From the NCBI GenBank assembly GCA_037102815.1, contig BTPP01000005.1, positions 1,736,001 through 1,800,000 on the forward strand: a DNA stretch of 64,000 bases, written 5' to 3'. Every line of letters starts with the position of its first letter. The first letter of the stretch is position 1. The stretch comes from Neurospora intermedia (Eukaryota; Ascomycota; Sordariomycetes; Sordariales; Sordariaceae). Made by a program: the position numbers and the translations under genes. Below, in pieces: positions 14,286 to 27,677 of the stretch. The notes under the pieces were generated by a model. The model was not told the origin of the DNA. It worked only from the letters and a program-made list of their open reading frames with translations, and searched no databases.

Positions 14286-17133
14286 ACAAACAACAGCTGC
14301 GTGGCAGAGTGACCGCTCCGGCGCTTGCTGCAAGCCGATGTATACACTACGGATGGGCAAGAGTTGCCCGCGTGGCATCGACACTGAATCACCAGCGCAG
14401 CCCAAAAGGAGGAATGTTAAAGCGGTCGTGAGGCGTAAATCGAAATGGTGGACATAATTATTGTATTTCAGTCCTTCGATACGTCTAGAGTCGTGAAATA
14501 TCGTGAAATGGAAACAATCGAGTTGGAGAAGGAGGGAGCAATGGATATTTCCCCACTCTTGGGCGTGTGCCAACACCCTCAATCGGGCATTCCTATCTGT
14601 AATGGCGCTGGGGTCCGGGTTGGTCTACCGCGGTAGCTGCCACATGCGACCGTGGAGCTGTCCAATCTGCGTCTTGGGATTTGTTCACTAGGCCCGCCCG
14701 CTGCTTGTTGGACATGGTCCCTCTCTCGCCTCGAGGTTACATTTCCCGTCTCCATGTAGTGTACAATCCTCTCCAGGGCCTGGCACTCCGGCTTGGCCTG
14801 CTTCCACTTCTCGTGTGTGCTCCGCACCGGCCATTTTCTTGACTTGGAGCAACCCAACAGCCGACTGAAGAAAGTCGGATTTGTCGTTCAAATTGCCCCG
14901 AGCGCCGCGGCCACCTTTTCCGTCCTCCGTTCTACGCTGGCGTGTCTTCCCGAACGGGTTCCCCCCCTTCGTTCTCCTCCCCCCCCTCCCCCCGGGAGGC
15001 GGAGCGCCCGTTCTGTTCATAAAATCCGTCATCGCCACCCCTTCCTCTCCTCCATCCTCTTCTTTTTCTCTCTTTCTTGTGCACTTTCGACCTTCCTAAC
15101 ACCTGGCCCTGCCTTCCAGTTGTTACTCCGTTGGCCACTACAACAGGTGCCTACAGTATTCACAGCTCATCAACTAGGAGGTGCTCTTCCTAGTCGAGTT
15201 TTGCATGTAAGGAACTAACATCCAGACCCTCCCTTCTTCCCTTCCCATTCCCTCTTCCTCTTTACCAGTTCCGATGCTTGGACAAGGCGAAGCGACATTC
15301 GGCGACACTTGTAACTGTCGAGGGCAAGCTGCGACTTGGAAACCGCCGTCCGCTACAGGCACGCAAAAGAGATATCGCATTGGACACTTGGTCAGCTTCA
15401 ATTTGCCGTGTCTTGGTCTCTTCCACTAGTAAGACCAGCGAATCAAAAAGGCTTCAGTTTCCCGAGGCGATACAATTCGATCGTCAAGGCCCCGCGATTT
15501 CACAAGCTATGTACACTACCAAGTTTACACCACGACCGGTCGGTAATCAGCGATCCCACACACACGACACTCAGCCCAGAAGATACGTACTTTCCCGAGC
15601 TTCCAGCCGATGACCACTCCCAAGACGGCACAAAGCGCCACGCTTGTTCCGAAACCGGAGTCACAAGCCACTCCCCTAGAAAGAGAGCGCTGTAAAGCAA
15701 TGGACAGTAGCAAGTCGGATGCTCAGAACTTGAAAAACATGGCCATCTGGATGGACGTAGCAACTTGGCATCGATCTTTTCACAGTCATGACGAGACAGC
15801 AAGAATGGACGACATGGAAACTCGGTCGTCACCAAGTGGAAACGCAGGGTAAAGCCAACTTTTGTGGTGATGCCCCTGGCACACTTGGTGGGCCCCGCCC
15901 CCGCCTCCCTAGGAGCCCTGGCCCTTGGGGGATCTTGTGCTGGGATCTTCCAGTCGCCCCCGGCCGCCCACTCCCCCGCCTGTGCATCCCACATTCATCT
16001 TCCTCACTATCACCAAAACGGCATGGAGCTTTTTCACCTCCATCACTTCCACTGCTGGCTGCTTCTACACATCGAATGGCGTGGAGATTGGCTGCGCTGA
16101 AATATGTACCTACCGTCAACACTGCCACATCAAGACCGATGATCTTGCCTTCCAGCCGATCCTCCGGCAAGACACGCTTGGGCTTGGGGTCTTGTCGATA
16201 TCGGATGCTGCTGGCCTATCAAAAGACAGGACGACAACCGCATGGGCGCGATAAGGAAAGATTGCAATTGGCTTTTTTCCGTCATATCGTCCCACGCAGT
16301 TGGTGTTGGAGTTGTGAGTGGGCAGCCCTGGAATTGGCTGGGTACGACTGTGCGTTCCATTGCATCACAGGCTCACACGAGCAGCAGCTGCCGGCGAACT
16401 CCAAACAGCACTCGAGTACCACCGCAGGAGCATCACCACCACTTGGACGCACACCCACCCAGGCCACCCACTTCTACCCCGATTTCTTGTCTCGAGATCT
16501 ACCGTAGCAAGCCATCGGATGGTGTGTCAGCGAGGCATCTGCCGTTCCACTTGTCCCGTCCACACATACTCCCTCAAACTCAGCCGGTGGCTTGGGCGTT
16601 TTCTATCATGATGCCTCCAACTCAGATTAGGGACCCGGTGCGTCTTGGCTTCAGAGCCCCTCCCTCATGCTCTCTTGTCGCGAGAGTTTGACTAGAGGCC
16701 TGCCAGCCTGTTGCCCATGGTTGCCGGTTCAACCTGCCAAGATCGGGGGCGGGCATTGCTGCTTGGCTCGGTGTCCATACTGTCGTGTGTCTTGTCTGCA
16801 ACGGCTGTCTATTTTACCTTTCCGCTATCGGATCACCGACGTACATAGAGCCGTCTCGCCTCCGTCCAAGTGCACAACTGCAATATTCGGAACCCCCCTC
16901 CCTCTTCCATCTCGCTGTGCAGATCGGATTTGTGGCCATCAAAACTTAAACGGTGCTCTAACAGTTAACTAACTTTTCGTTCCCTAGATCCCCATTTCTC
17001 GTCAGAGCCATCCCCTCTTCGTTTCTCTTTTTCCTTGTTCACAAGCTTGAGCTCCGATAGCCAAGTCGGCGCCTTTGACAGTTTCTGAACGATACCCATA
17101 CCTCGAGCGTTTGCCAAGGACAGCCTGCCTAGC

Positions 17134-20100
17134 ATGGGCGCTATCGAGGATTTCGACGACCGACAAGTGCATCTTGAAACAGAGAAAGAGCAGTATCATC
17201 CCTATGAATACCAAACAGAGAATAACTCTTCGTGGGCTGGCGCCTTGCCGGTGAAGCAGTGCGTTTGACCCCAACCCCCTGTGATAAGTTGGCCAGGTTG
17301 GCTAACTAGATGTTGTTTAGGGGACTGTACGATCCCGAGCTCGAAAAGGATGCCTGTGGTGTAGGTTTTGCTTGGTAAGACCCCAGAAACAAATTCAAGG
17401 TGCTTTCAACAAACGCTAATTTGCCATGCTACAGCCATATCAAGGGCAAGCCCAGTCACAAGATTGTCAGCGATGCACGAAACCTGCTCTGCAACATGAC
17501 CCATCGTGGTGCCGTGGGCTCTGACGCACGCGATGGCGATGGTGCGGGTGTCATGACATCGATCCCCCACAAGTTCTTCGTGAAGAACTTCGCGCGCGAT
17601 GTTGGAGTTACGCTTCCTCCACTCGGCCAGTATGCTGTGGGAAACTTGTTCTTCAAACCCGATCCAGAGACACTGCAGGAGTCGAAGCGGCAGTTGGAAG
17701 AGATTGCCGAGTCGTTGGGCTTGAGAGTTCTAGGATGGCGAGAGCCTCCCGTGGATTCGACTTTGCTTGGCCCTGCTGCTCTTTCCCGAGAGCCTTCCAT
17801 TCTGCAGCCTTTCGTTGTGCTAGCGTCTGCTTACGGGCCCGGCAATGAACCAGAAACAACCGATCCCGAGAAGTTTGACGAGAGGCTGTTTGAGCGGCAG
17901 CTCTATGTCCTCCGGAAGAGAGCTACACACACGATTGGGCTGCAGAACTGGTTCTACATCTGCTCCCTTTCCAACAAGAACATTGTCTACAAGGGTCAGC
18001 TGGCGCCGATTCAGGTTTACCAATACTACAATGATTTGGTGAACTATGACTATGAGGCACATTTTGCCTTGGTGCATTCGCGTTTCTCCACCAACACCTT
18101 CCCCTCTTGGGATCGTGCCCAGCCTCTCCGATGGGCTGCTCACAACGGTAAGCGATAGATCTTGCCCGTAAAACACTTGGTGCTCTTCGCTAACAGAATC
18201 TTCGTAGGTGAAATAAACACCCTTCGTGGTAACAAGAATTGGATGCGTGCCCGTGAGGGAGTCATGCAGTCTGATGTCTTTGGAGATGAGTTGGAACTTC
18301 TCTACCCTATTGTTGAGGCTGGCGGTTCCGACTCTGCTGCCTTCGATAACGTGTTGGAGCTCCTCACCATCAACGGCGTGCTCTCTCTTCCCGAGGCCGT
18401 GATGCTGATGGTGCCCGAGGCTTGGCAGGGAAACCAGAGCATGGATCCCAAGAAGGCCGCCTTCTATGAGTGGGCAGCTTGCCAAATGGAGCCCTGGGAT
18501 GGCCCTGCGCTCTTTACGTTCGCTGATGGTCGTTTTTGCGGTGCCAACTTGGATCGTAACGGTCTCAGACCTTGCCGTTATTATGTGATGGACGACGATC
18601 GCATTATCTGCGCGTCTGAGGTTGGCACTATCCCCGTTGAGCCCGAGAAGATCATTCAGAAGGGCCGTCTCCAACCTGGCCGCATGCTTCTCGTTGATAC
18701 TCGCGCCGGTCGCATCATTGATGATTCCGAGTTGAAGGCTGCTGTCTCTAGCCGGGAGGACTTCAGGTCATGGCTCGACAACGAACTCATCACCATGCCT
18801 CAGGTGCTCGAGACGCTTTCCGAGAGCCAGAGCATTGAGCTTGCTGCCAAGCCTGATAACACCAAGATCCAGGAGGACCCCCTGTTGCACGCTTTTGGAT
18901 ACACCTTTGAGCAGGTGAGCTTGCTGCTTGGCCCCATGGCCTCAGATGAAAAGGAGGCTCTTGGTTCCATGGGTAACGATGCTCCGCTTGCCTGTCTGTC
19001 CGATGCTCCCAAGTTGCTGTACGAATATTTCCGTCAGCTGTTCGCTCAGGTCACCAACCCGCCCATCGATCCCATCAGAGAGTCGATTGTCATGTCTCTT
19101 GAGTGCTACGTTGGTCCCCAGGGCAACCTTCTCGAGATGGACTCGTCCCAATGTGGAAGACTCCTGCTTCCTAGCCCCATCCTCTCCATTCCTGAGTTCA
19201 ATGCACTCAAGAACATGTCTACTATCCATCCCGAGTGGACTGTCAAGACCATTGACTTGACATTCCCCAAGAAGGAAGGCATTGAGGGCTACATTAGACA
19301 CCTTGACTATATTTGTATGGAGGCTACTGCCGCTATTGAAGCTAGTGATCGTATCATTGTGCTGTCTGACCGCAACACCTCCAAGGACCGTGTCGCTGTT
19401 TCTGCTCTCCTCGCTGGTGGCATGGTTCACCATCACCTTGTCAGCAACAAGTGGCGTGCAATGGCAGCCATTGTCGCTGAGACGGCCGAGGCTCGTGAGG
19501 TTCACCACATGTGCGTCCTCCTTGGCTACGGTGTTGACGCCATCAACCCCTACCTTGCCATGGAGTGCATCATCAAGCTCAACAAGGAGAAGCTCATCAA
19601 GAAGAAGCTGACTGATGATGAGCTGATCTACAACTACAAGCACTCCTGTGATGGTGGTATCCTCAAGGTCATGAGCAAGATGGGTATCTCTACCTTGGCC
19701 AGTTATAAAGGTGCCCAGATCTTTGAGGCCTTGGGTGTCGATGACAGCGTGGTTGAGCGCTGCTTCAAAGGTACTGCCTCCCGTATCAAGGGTATTACTT
19801 TTGAACTTATCGCTGAGGATGCCTTCCGTTTGCACGAGCGCGGTTTCCCGTCGCGTTATACCGTTGCTGTTCCTGGACTTCCCGAGTCTGGTGAGTACCA
19901 CTGGCGTGACAATGGCGAAGCACATGTCAACGATCCTACTTCTATTGCAAACATCCAGGATGCCGTCCGTACCAAGAACGACAAGTCTTACGAGGCCTAC
20001 TCACTCTCCGAGTACGAGCAGATCAAATCTTGCACGCTTCGTGGTATGCTTGACTTCAACTTCGATGACTGCTCTCCTATCCCTATTGACCAGGTTGAGC

Positions 20101-23100
20101 CTTGGACCGAGATTGTTCGCCGATTCTGCACTGGTGCTATGTCGTATGGTTCTATCTCCCTTGAATCTCACTCTACCCTGGCCGTTGCCATGAACAGGCT
20201 TGGTGGCAAGTCCAACACCGGTGAAGGTGGTGAGGATCCTGAACGGTCCCAAAGACTGCCGAACGGCGATACCATGCGCTCAGCCATCAAACAAGTGGCC
20301 TCAGGTCGCTTTGGTGTTACATCTGCTTATCTGGCCGACTCTGACGAACTTCAGATCAAGATGGCACAGGGTGCCAAGCCTGGTGAGGGTGGTGAGCTTC
20401 CTGGCCACAAGGTCTCCAAGTCCATTGCCCGCACTCGTCACTCTACCCCTGGCGTCGGCCTCATCTCGCCACCTCCTCATCATGATATCTACTCCATCGA
20501 AGACTTGAAGCAGCTCATTTATGACCTTAAATGCTCGAGTCCTCGTTCTCGCGTTTCCGTCAAGCTTGTGTCTGAGACTGGAGTTGGTATCGTCGCCTCG
20601 GGTGTCGCCAAGGCTAAGGCAGACCACATTCTCATCTCTGGCCATGACGGTGGCACTGGTGCCTCTCGCTGGACTGGTATCAAGTACGCCGGTCTCCCCT
20701 GGGAGTTGGGTCTCGCTGAGACTCATCAGACCTTGGTGCTTAACGACCTGCGTGGGCGCGTTGTTGTTCAGACTGATGGTCAGCTTCGTACTGGCCGTGA
20801 TGTCGCCATTGCTTGCTTGCTGGGCGCCGAAGAGTGGGGGTTTGCGACCACTCCTCTCATTGCCATGGGCTGCATCATGATGCGCAAGTGCCATTTGAAT
20901 ACCTGCCCTGTTGGTATTGCCACTCAGGACCCTGAGCTTCGCAAGAAGTTCACTGGTACGCCTGAGCATGTGATCAACTTCTTCTACTACGTAGCGAACG
21001 AGCTCCGTGCTATCATGGCCAGGCTTGGTTTCCGCACCATCAATGAGATGGTCGGTCATGTTGAGGTGCTCAAGGTTCGTGAGGATCTCAGGACCAAGAA
21101 GACCTCCAACATTGACCTATCTCTCATCTTGACTCCCGCCCATAAACTCCGTCCCGGAGTGGCAACTTTCAATGTTCGCAAGCAGGATCACAAGCTTTAC
21201 GTTCGCTTGGACAACAAGCTTATTACTGAGGCTGAGTTGACCCTTGATAAGGGACTGCCTTCACGTATTGAGTGTGACATCGTTAACACTGACCGCGCCA
21301 TGGGCACTTCACTGTCCTACCAAATTTCCAAACGCTATGGCGAGAAGGGACTGCCCGATGACACTGTCCATGTTAATATTAAGGGTTCTGCGGGCCAGTC
21401 CTTCGGTGCTTTCCTTGCTCCGGGTGTCACGCTTGAGTTGGAGGGCGATGCCAACGATTACGTTGGCAAGGGTTTGTCCGGTGGTAGACTGATTGTCTAC
21501 CCCCCTCGTTCCGCTGTATTCAAGGCTGAGGAGAACATTATCGTTGGTAACGTGTGCTTGTACGGAGCCACTAGCGGTACCTGCTTCTTCCGCGGCGTTG
21601 CAGCTGAGCGTTTCGCTGTACGCAACTCTGGTGCCACCGCCGTTGTTGAGGGTGTTGGTGATCACGGCTGCGAGTACATGACTGGTGGTCGGGTCGTGAT
21701 TCTGGGAAGTACTGGCCGTAACTTTGCTGCTGGTATGTCTGGTGGAATCGCCTACATCTTGGACATTCAGGGCGACTTCTTGACCAAGCTCAACACCGAG
21801 ATGGTTGAAGCCAGCACTCTTGAGGAGGCGGAGCCCGAAGAGATCGCATTCATCCGCAGTCTCGTCGAGGATCATCACCACTACACTGGTTCCGAGCTTG
21901 CTGCTCGTATTCTGGTTGACTTCTCCCGTGCCCTCAAGCGCTTCATCAAGGTACTGCCCGTCGACTACAAGCGCGTACTGGAGGAGGAGAAGGCCAAGGC
22001 TGTCAAGCAGGCCGCCGAGACCAAGCGGGCTGAGTACAGCCTTCCTGCGGCTGCGAGAAAGGAGAAGGATCCTCATGCGCCCAAGCTTCAGGATATCGAG
22101 GAGAGTATTACTGATAATGCTATCAGCAAGAAGAAGGCCCTTGTATTGGACAAGACACGCGGTTTCATGAAGTATCAGCGTCGTGCTGAGAAGTACCGGA
22201 AGCCCGCGACTCGTGTTAAGGATTGGGCTGAACTGTCTCAGCGTCTTGACGAGGACGAACTCAAGTACCAGTCTGCCCGTTGCATGGACTGCGGTGTTCC
22301 CTTCTGCCAATCCGATAGCGGCTGCCCAATTTCCAACATTATCCCCAAGTGGAATGAGCTAGTCTTCCAGGGTCAGTGGCGAGATGCATTGAACCGCTTG
22401 TTAATGACCAACAACTTCCCCGAGTTCACTGGTCGCGTTTGCCCTGCTCCTTGCGAGGGTGCTTGCGTCTTGGGCATCAACGAGCAGCCTGTTGGTATCA
22501 AGTCGATCGAGTGCGCAATCATTGACCGTGGTTTCGAGATGGGATGGATGGTACCGGAGCCCCCCAAGATTCGCACAGGCAAGAACGTGGCCATCATCGG
22601 ATCTGGTCCCGCTGGTCTCGCTGCCGCCGACCAGCTGAACAAGGCTGGTCACAACGTTACTGTGTATGAGCGCGCCGACCGTCTTGGTGGTCTGCTCATG
22701 TATGGCATTCCCAACATGAAGTTGGACAAGCGCATCGTCAAGAGACGTACCGATTTCATGGCTGCTGAGGGTGTCCAGTTCAAGACTGGTGTTGCTATTG
22801 GCGAGGATATGACACTCGTGGATCTCAAGAAGCAAAATGATGCTGTCATCATTGCTACCGGTGCCACTGTCGCCCGCGACCTTCCTATCAAGAACCGCAA
22901 TCTTGAGGGCATTCATTTCGCTATGGAGTTCCTGCATAAGAACACCAAGTCTCTTCTTGATTCCGAACTGGCCGACGGTTCCTACATCTCTGCCAAGGAT
23001 AAGCATGTCATTGTTATTGGTGGTGGTGATACCGGTAACGACTGCATTGGTACTTCTGTCCGCCACGGCGCCAAGTCGGTCATCAACTTTGAGCTTCTCC

Positions 23101-23666
23101 CCAAGCCTCCCCCGGCTCGCGGCCGCGACAACCCGTGGCCGCAGTGGCCCCGCGTCTACCGCGTGGACTACGGCCACGATGAGGTCAAGCAGCACACAGG
23201 CAAGGATCCTCGTGAATACTGCATCATGTCGGAGGAGTTTGTCGATGACGGCAACGGAAAGGTGAGGGGCATCAACACGATCCGCGTGGAGTGGACCAAG
23301 TCTGCCAGCGGCGGTTGGGACATGAAGAAGATCGAGGGTTCGCAGCAGTTCTTCCCTGCCGATCTTGTCCTGCTGTCCATGGGCTTTTTGGGACCTGAGG
23401 CTCGTGTGCTCGGCGATGAAATCGAGAAGGATCCTCGCAAGAACGTAAAGACTCCTCCCGGCAAGTATAGCACCAACGTCGAGGGCGTGTTCGCTGCCGG
23501 TGATTGCCGTCGTGGACAGTCGCTCATCGTCTGGGGTATCAACGAAGGTCGCCAGGCTGCTCGCGAGGTGGATCTCTACCTCGAGAAGAGCACATGTTTG
23601 CCTGTTACTGGTGGTATCGTCAAGCGCACCGCTGAGGAGGTGTTTGCCGCAGCCGCCGCAGCTTAA
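17134..23666 (+). CDS. en(am)-2: NADH-dependent glutamate synthase (GOGAT)
   Basis: Four exons, 17134-17258, 17321-17374, 17435-18147 and 18208-23666, give 2116 residues, the usual size for fungal NADH-GOGAT. The class II glutaminase nucleophile is Cys54 (KDACGVGF), so a 53-residue propeptide is expected. Synthase-domain motifs include [15 protein letters not shown] near 963 and the 3Fe-4S cysteines in [11 protein letters not shown] near 1190. The fused small subunit follows, with cluster cysteines CMDCGVPFC (~1656), the FAD site [12 protein letters not shown] (~1760) and the NADH site [11 protein letters not shown] (~1900). It converts glutamine and 2-oxoglutarate to two glutamates. In Neurospora this enzyme is encoded by en(am)-2 on linkage group II; the symbol is assigned from memory. 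Introns of 62, 60 and 60 bp all keep frame. The long antisense ORFs here are shadows. Confidence 0.96.
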
Positions 23667-23986
23667 ATGGTGACGGGGATTGTCATGATATCAGGAAGAG
23701 GATCGGTTGGGACCATTACCGTGGTGGATGAGGATGGCGATGTGAATTCTCATGGTTTATTCTGCATCGGGTTCATTCAAGGTTGATACCACTGGTGGAA
23801 GCGTTTGTTTCTTGGCTGCGGATTCTGTTTGTTTCTTATCTTTTTGAAAGAAAGCATGCATGTTATATGGCCCTTTTGGGATTGCAATGTTCTCGCCAGT
23901 TTCCTGTTGTGATTTATGTCTCGATCGTTTGATTTTGGGGTGGTCGGGTTGTGTATATACCATTACCGTTTTACGAATACATAGTA

Positions 23987-24008
23987 TTTTTTTTTTTTTT
24001 TTTTTTTT
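23987..24008. repeat. Poly-T run (22)
   Basis: Uninterrupted T22 about 330 bp after the GOGAT stop codon. Confidence 0.95.
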
Positions 24009-24130
24009 ACGAATGTTCCTGGACTCGCTACATCAGATGCAACAAACTGACCTTGCTGCATGTGAGGTTATCGTGACATTCCTGTCTTGGCGGGGAGTAG
24101 GTTGTTGAGAATCTGCGGACGGCGATGGGG

Positions 24131-24136
24131 GCACGT
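24131..24136. promoter_or_regulatory. CACGTG candidate NUC-1/Pho4 site
   Basis: A perfect CACGTG palindrome 426 bp upstream of the VTC start codon. Pho4 and its Neurospora homolog NUC-1 recognise CACGTG, and VTC genes belong to the phosphate regulon in yeast. Other bHLH factors bind the same core and chance occurrence is possible, so function is inferred. Confidence 0.45.
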
Positions 24137-24561
24137 GTAGCCATGATTGGCCAATTGCAAGCCTGGACACCCCTGTCAGCATTGGTGGGTTTAACTGGAG
24201 CAGGCCTCGAACGCGCTCCGACGCAATCCCTGCGACAGTGACGAAGTGATGTGGGGATGTTTCCACTTTCCACGAAGGTCTGGCGTCTCCACGGACCACG
24301 AACAACACTGCAATGGTCGTTAGCGCCATGACCTCCTCTTGCTCAATCGTGTGATCGCATCGATCTTGTTTTTTTTGTTTGCCCAACTGAATTCTTCCGC
24401 CGCCTTCCAGCAAGGGAGCTTGAAAGTCTCGATTCCCCGCAATCAATCCTCGCAACAGCATCATCGCATCACATTTTCTCAACAGCGTCTTCCATACAAG
24501 CCTCAATTAGCAGCAGCACCATCACCAGCAGCAGCAACAACACGACCACGTCACTGCGACC

Positions 24562-27030
24562 ATGCGTTTCGGCAAGACGCTCAAGCAGTCCATATACGAG
24601 CCATGGCGGGACAAGTACATTGAATATGATAAGCTCAAGAGCCTCCTCCGCGAGGATAGACCTGACGATGACGAACCATGGACCGAGGAGGATGAAGTCC
24701 GCTTCTGCGACGAGATTTTCAATGTCCAGCTCGAAAAGGTCGCCCAGTTCCAGGAGGAGAAGATGCAGGAGCTGCGTCAGCGAGTAGATGCCGCCTTCGA
24801 CAAGCTCAAAGATCTGCCGCCGGCCGATTCCGAAAACAAGGACAAACCGACCGACGAAGCCCTCGCCCAACGACTCAAAGAACTCGAGGCCGAGCTGGAT
24901 GCCATTACGAACGAAGTCAAGGAACTTCGGAAGTACAGCAATCTGAACTACACGGGCTTCCTCAAGATCGTTAAAAAGCATGACCGGAAGCGTGGCGATC
25001 GGTACAAGATCCGTCCCATCATGCAGGTCAGCCTGTCCAAGCGGCCTTTCAACTCGGAGCAAGGGTACACGCCTCTGCTCAACAAGCTGTCGCTCTTGTA
25101 CTTCGCCATCCGCCAACATCTCGAAGAGAATGGCTCTGTAGAGCCGTACCATCTCGATCCCATAAGTCAGCCCGAGACACACAACGGCGAGAAGTATACG
25201 GCCTACAAGTTCTGGGTACACCCCGACAACCTGCTCGAGGTGAAGACGTATATCCTTCGTCGGCTCCCTGCCCTTGTTTATAGCCACCAGTCGTCCAAGG
25301 AATGGGATGGAGACGAGGACCCGACCATCACATCCTTGTACTTTGACAATGCCAACTTCCAGCTGTACTACCAGAAGGTGGAACGTGAAGCCGAGGCGTC
25401 ATCGCTCCGCTTGCGTTGGTATGGTCAATTGAGCCAGAATCCAGAGATTGTGTTTGAGCAAAAGATTATACACGACAACGGCACTAGCGAGGAGCGCAAG
25501 TTCCCCATCAAGGAGAAGTACATCAAGCCGTTCTTGGATGGCGAGTACAAGATGGAGAAGTCGATCCAGAAGATGGAACGACAGGGCCAGAGCACCGCAG
25601 ACGTGGAAGAGTTCCGTTCCACTGCCGAGGCTATTCAGGATTACATTCGCAGCAACAAACTTGAGCCCGTCGTTCGCGCAAACTACGTCCGAACGGCCTT
25701 CCAGAATCCCGGAGATGATCGCATTCGCCTGTCTATCGACACCGACATTGCCTTCATTCGCGAGGATACCCTCGACCGCGATAGGCCGTGCCGTGATCCA
25801 AACAACTGGCACCGTACCGATATCGACGACAGCAACATGACCTATCCCTTCAAAAACATCAACCAGAGCGAGGTGTCGCTGTTTCCCTATGCAGTGTTGG
25901 AAATCAAGCTGAAGGAAGAACCGAACCGCAAGCGACCTGTCTGGGTCACGGACCTGATGGCCTCGCATTTGGTCCACCCTTGCCCTCGCTTTTCCAAGTT
26001 CATGCAAGGCGTCGCCTCTCTTTTCGAGGACTACGTCAACAGGCTGCCCTTCTGGCTGCCCGATCTGGACACCGATATCCGCAAGGATCCCCAAGTGGCC
26101 TTCGAGGAGGAGGAGGTGAAACGAGCCCACCGTGCACAGAACGAGCAAGTAGTCGGCAGTTTCCTCGGAACCAAACTAGGCAACTCGTTCAAGCCATCTC
26201 GGAGCTCTCCAGTGGCCAAGTCATACCTCGCCGAGCGGGTGGCGGCCGAGAGTAGCGGCGCCAAAGCGCAAACCCCCGCCTCCGGGGCGACAGACAGGAC
26301 CCCTACCGCTGTTACTCCGGCCGGTGAACTCAACGAAAGCAGCAGCAGCCAGCAACAGGATGGCGGCCAGCAACAAGGAGGCCGTAGCGAGTACGGCACC
26401 ATGAGCCTCTCCTCCGTCTTCCCCGGCTTCTCTCTCTCCAAGTACTCCAAAGCCATGCGTCTCAAGCGGGCCCAGGGCGAAGGCGGCCGCCGTGGCTCCG
26501 TGACCCTGCCGCCCGGCGTCGAGGAGCCTACCGAGTGGCTCAAGAACTCAGGCCCCTTGCAGATCGAGCCCAAGGTCTGGCTTGCCAACGAGCGGACGTT
26601 CCTCAAATGGCAGCACATTTGCGTGCTGCTCGGCGGCTTGGCCATCAGCTTGTACACAGCCGCGGGCAGGGGCACGGTGGCGGAGTGGATTGCGGTTGGG
26701 TTCATCATCATTGCGGCGTTTGCCGGTGGCTGGGGGTATTTCTTGTTGCACTCGAGGAGGAAGATGATCATTGAACGGAGCGGCAAGGACTTTGACAACT
26801 TCTTTGGCCCATTGGTGATCAGCGTTGCACTGATGGTAGCGCTGATTTTGAACTTTAGCTTTGCGGTAAGTCTTTCAGAGCTCTTTTAAGCAGCTAGGGT
26901 AAAGAGTAATTGCTGACTGATGTGACTTTAGTACCGCGACTTCTTGGCTAGAGCTCACGCTAGAGCTGCGGTTGAAGCTCTGTTCATCCAAAGCAGCAAC
27001 TCATCGGCGAGTCACATCGACCTGAGATAA
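24562..27030 (+). CDS. VTC2/3-type vacuolar transporter chaperone (SPX-VTC-DUF202)
   Basis: Two exons, 24562-26865 and 26932-27030 (66-bp intron), give 800 residues. An SPX domain (MRFGKTLKQSIYEPWRDKYI, residues 1 to ~155) is followed by a VTC tunnel-domain fold (~210-515) with motifs YKFWVHPDNLLEVKTYILR, SLRLRWYG, YAVLEIKLKE and SHLVHPCPRFSKF. A Ser/Gln-rich linker precedes three membrane helices (~680-770, DUF202). The VTC complex makes polyphosphate from ATP and moves it into the vacuole, gated by inositol pyrophosphates on SPX. FWVHPDNLLEVKTYILRRLP and RPCRDPNNWHR resemble yeast Vtc2/3 more than Vtc4, so it is probably the regulatory rather than the catalytic subunit. Several basic tunnel residues are nevertheless kept. 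The intron falls inside the last membrane helix's end. Confidence 0.9.
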
Positions 27031-27677
27031 GTGGTGTTTGTAGAGCTTGGTCGGTTGACGTGAGACTAGAAAAGGAACTCATGCTTGATGAATCGAAGGG
27101 ATAACAAAAGATTGGATACGGAAAACAAACTTGGTTATGACTGCATGATATGGGGAACTGGCGTGTGGACGATGGTTGAGTAGAAGAATGTCTCGACGAG
27201 GATTGTGTTGAGGTAGGCATACATACAGTTTGGCATGATTAGAAGCATCAACATTAGTATGCAAGGGCACTTAAACCGGTAACATGTTGATGGTTATGGA
27301 AAGGGGGGCATGTCCCTCTCTTTCTCTCTCTCTCTCTTTCTCTTGATGTGCGCACGGACCATTGTTGCTCTGGAAAATGTAAATGGACTGAAGTTCTTGA
27401 ATTGGACGGCAATTCCATGCAAACAACATCTCACCAGCGCCTTTGACAAACTCGCAACAATCACCGTGATCATTTCCCCCAAACTCCAGACGGCGGTCAT
27501 ATGAAGGAAAGTTCAACCACTCGACGGCCAGCCATCTAAGATTTTCACTTGTGTCGTTTGAACGAGCCCTCGTCATTAAATCGACCAGCTGAAGGGAAAA
27601 TCACAATCAACAATCAACGACATCACCCACCATCATCAACAACAAACACCCACATCACACAATCACTGCCAACAAAC
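27031..27677. other. Intergenic, VTC to ctf8
   Basis: About 650 bp with a TCTC-rich stretch near 27315-27345 and a CA-rich leader before ctf8. No gene seen. Confidence 0.5.

Larger units (their letters stand above)
23667..24561. other. Intergenic, GOGAT 3' side and VTC promoter
   Basis: About 900 bp. It contains a T22 run (23987-24008) near the presumed GOGAT 3' end and a CACGTG at 24131. A leader of CA-rich sequence (CAACAACA near the ATG) is typical of Neurospora 5' UTRs. Confidence 0.55.

Noticed and set aside
15788-16507. 239-codon plus-strand ORF upstream of GOGAT
   Set aside because: Composition is random-like, no domain, and the first codons are preceded by no clear leader; overlaps an equally long antisense ORF.
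18942-22310. Long antisense ORFs (252-333 codons) opposite glutamate synthase
   Set aside because: They are shadows of a highly codon-biased gene; no domains, no proper starts.
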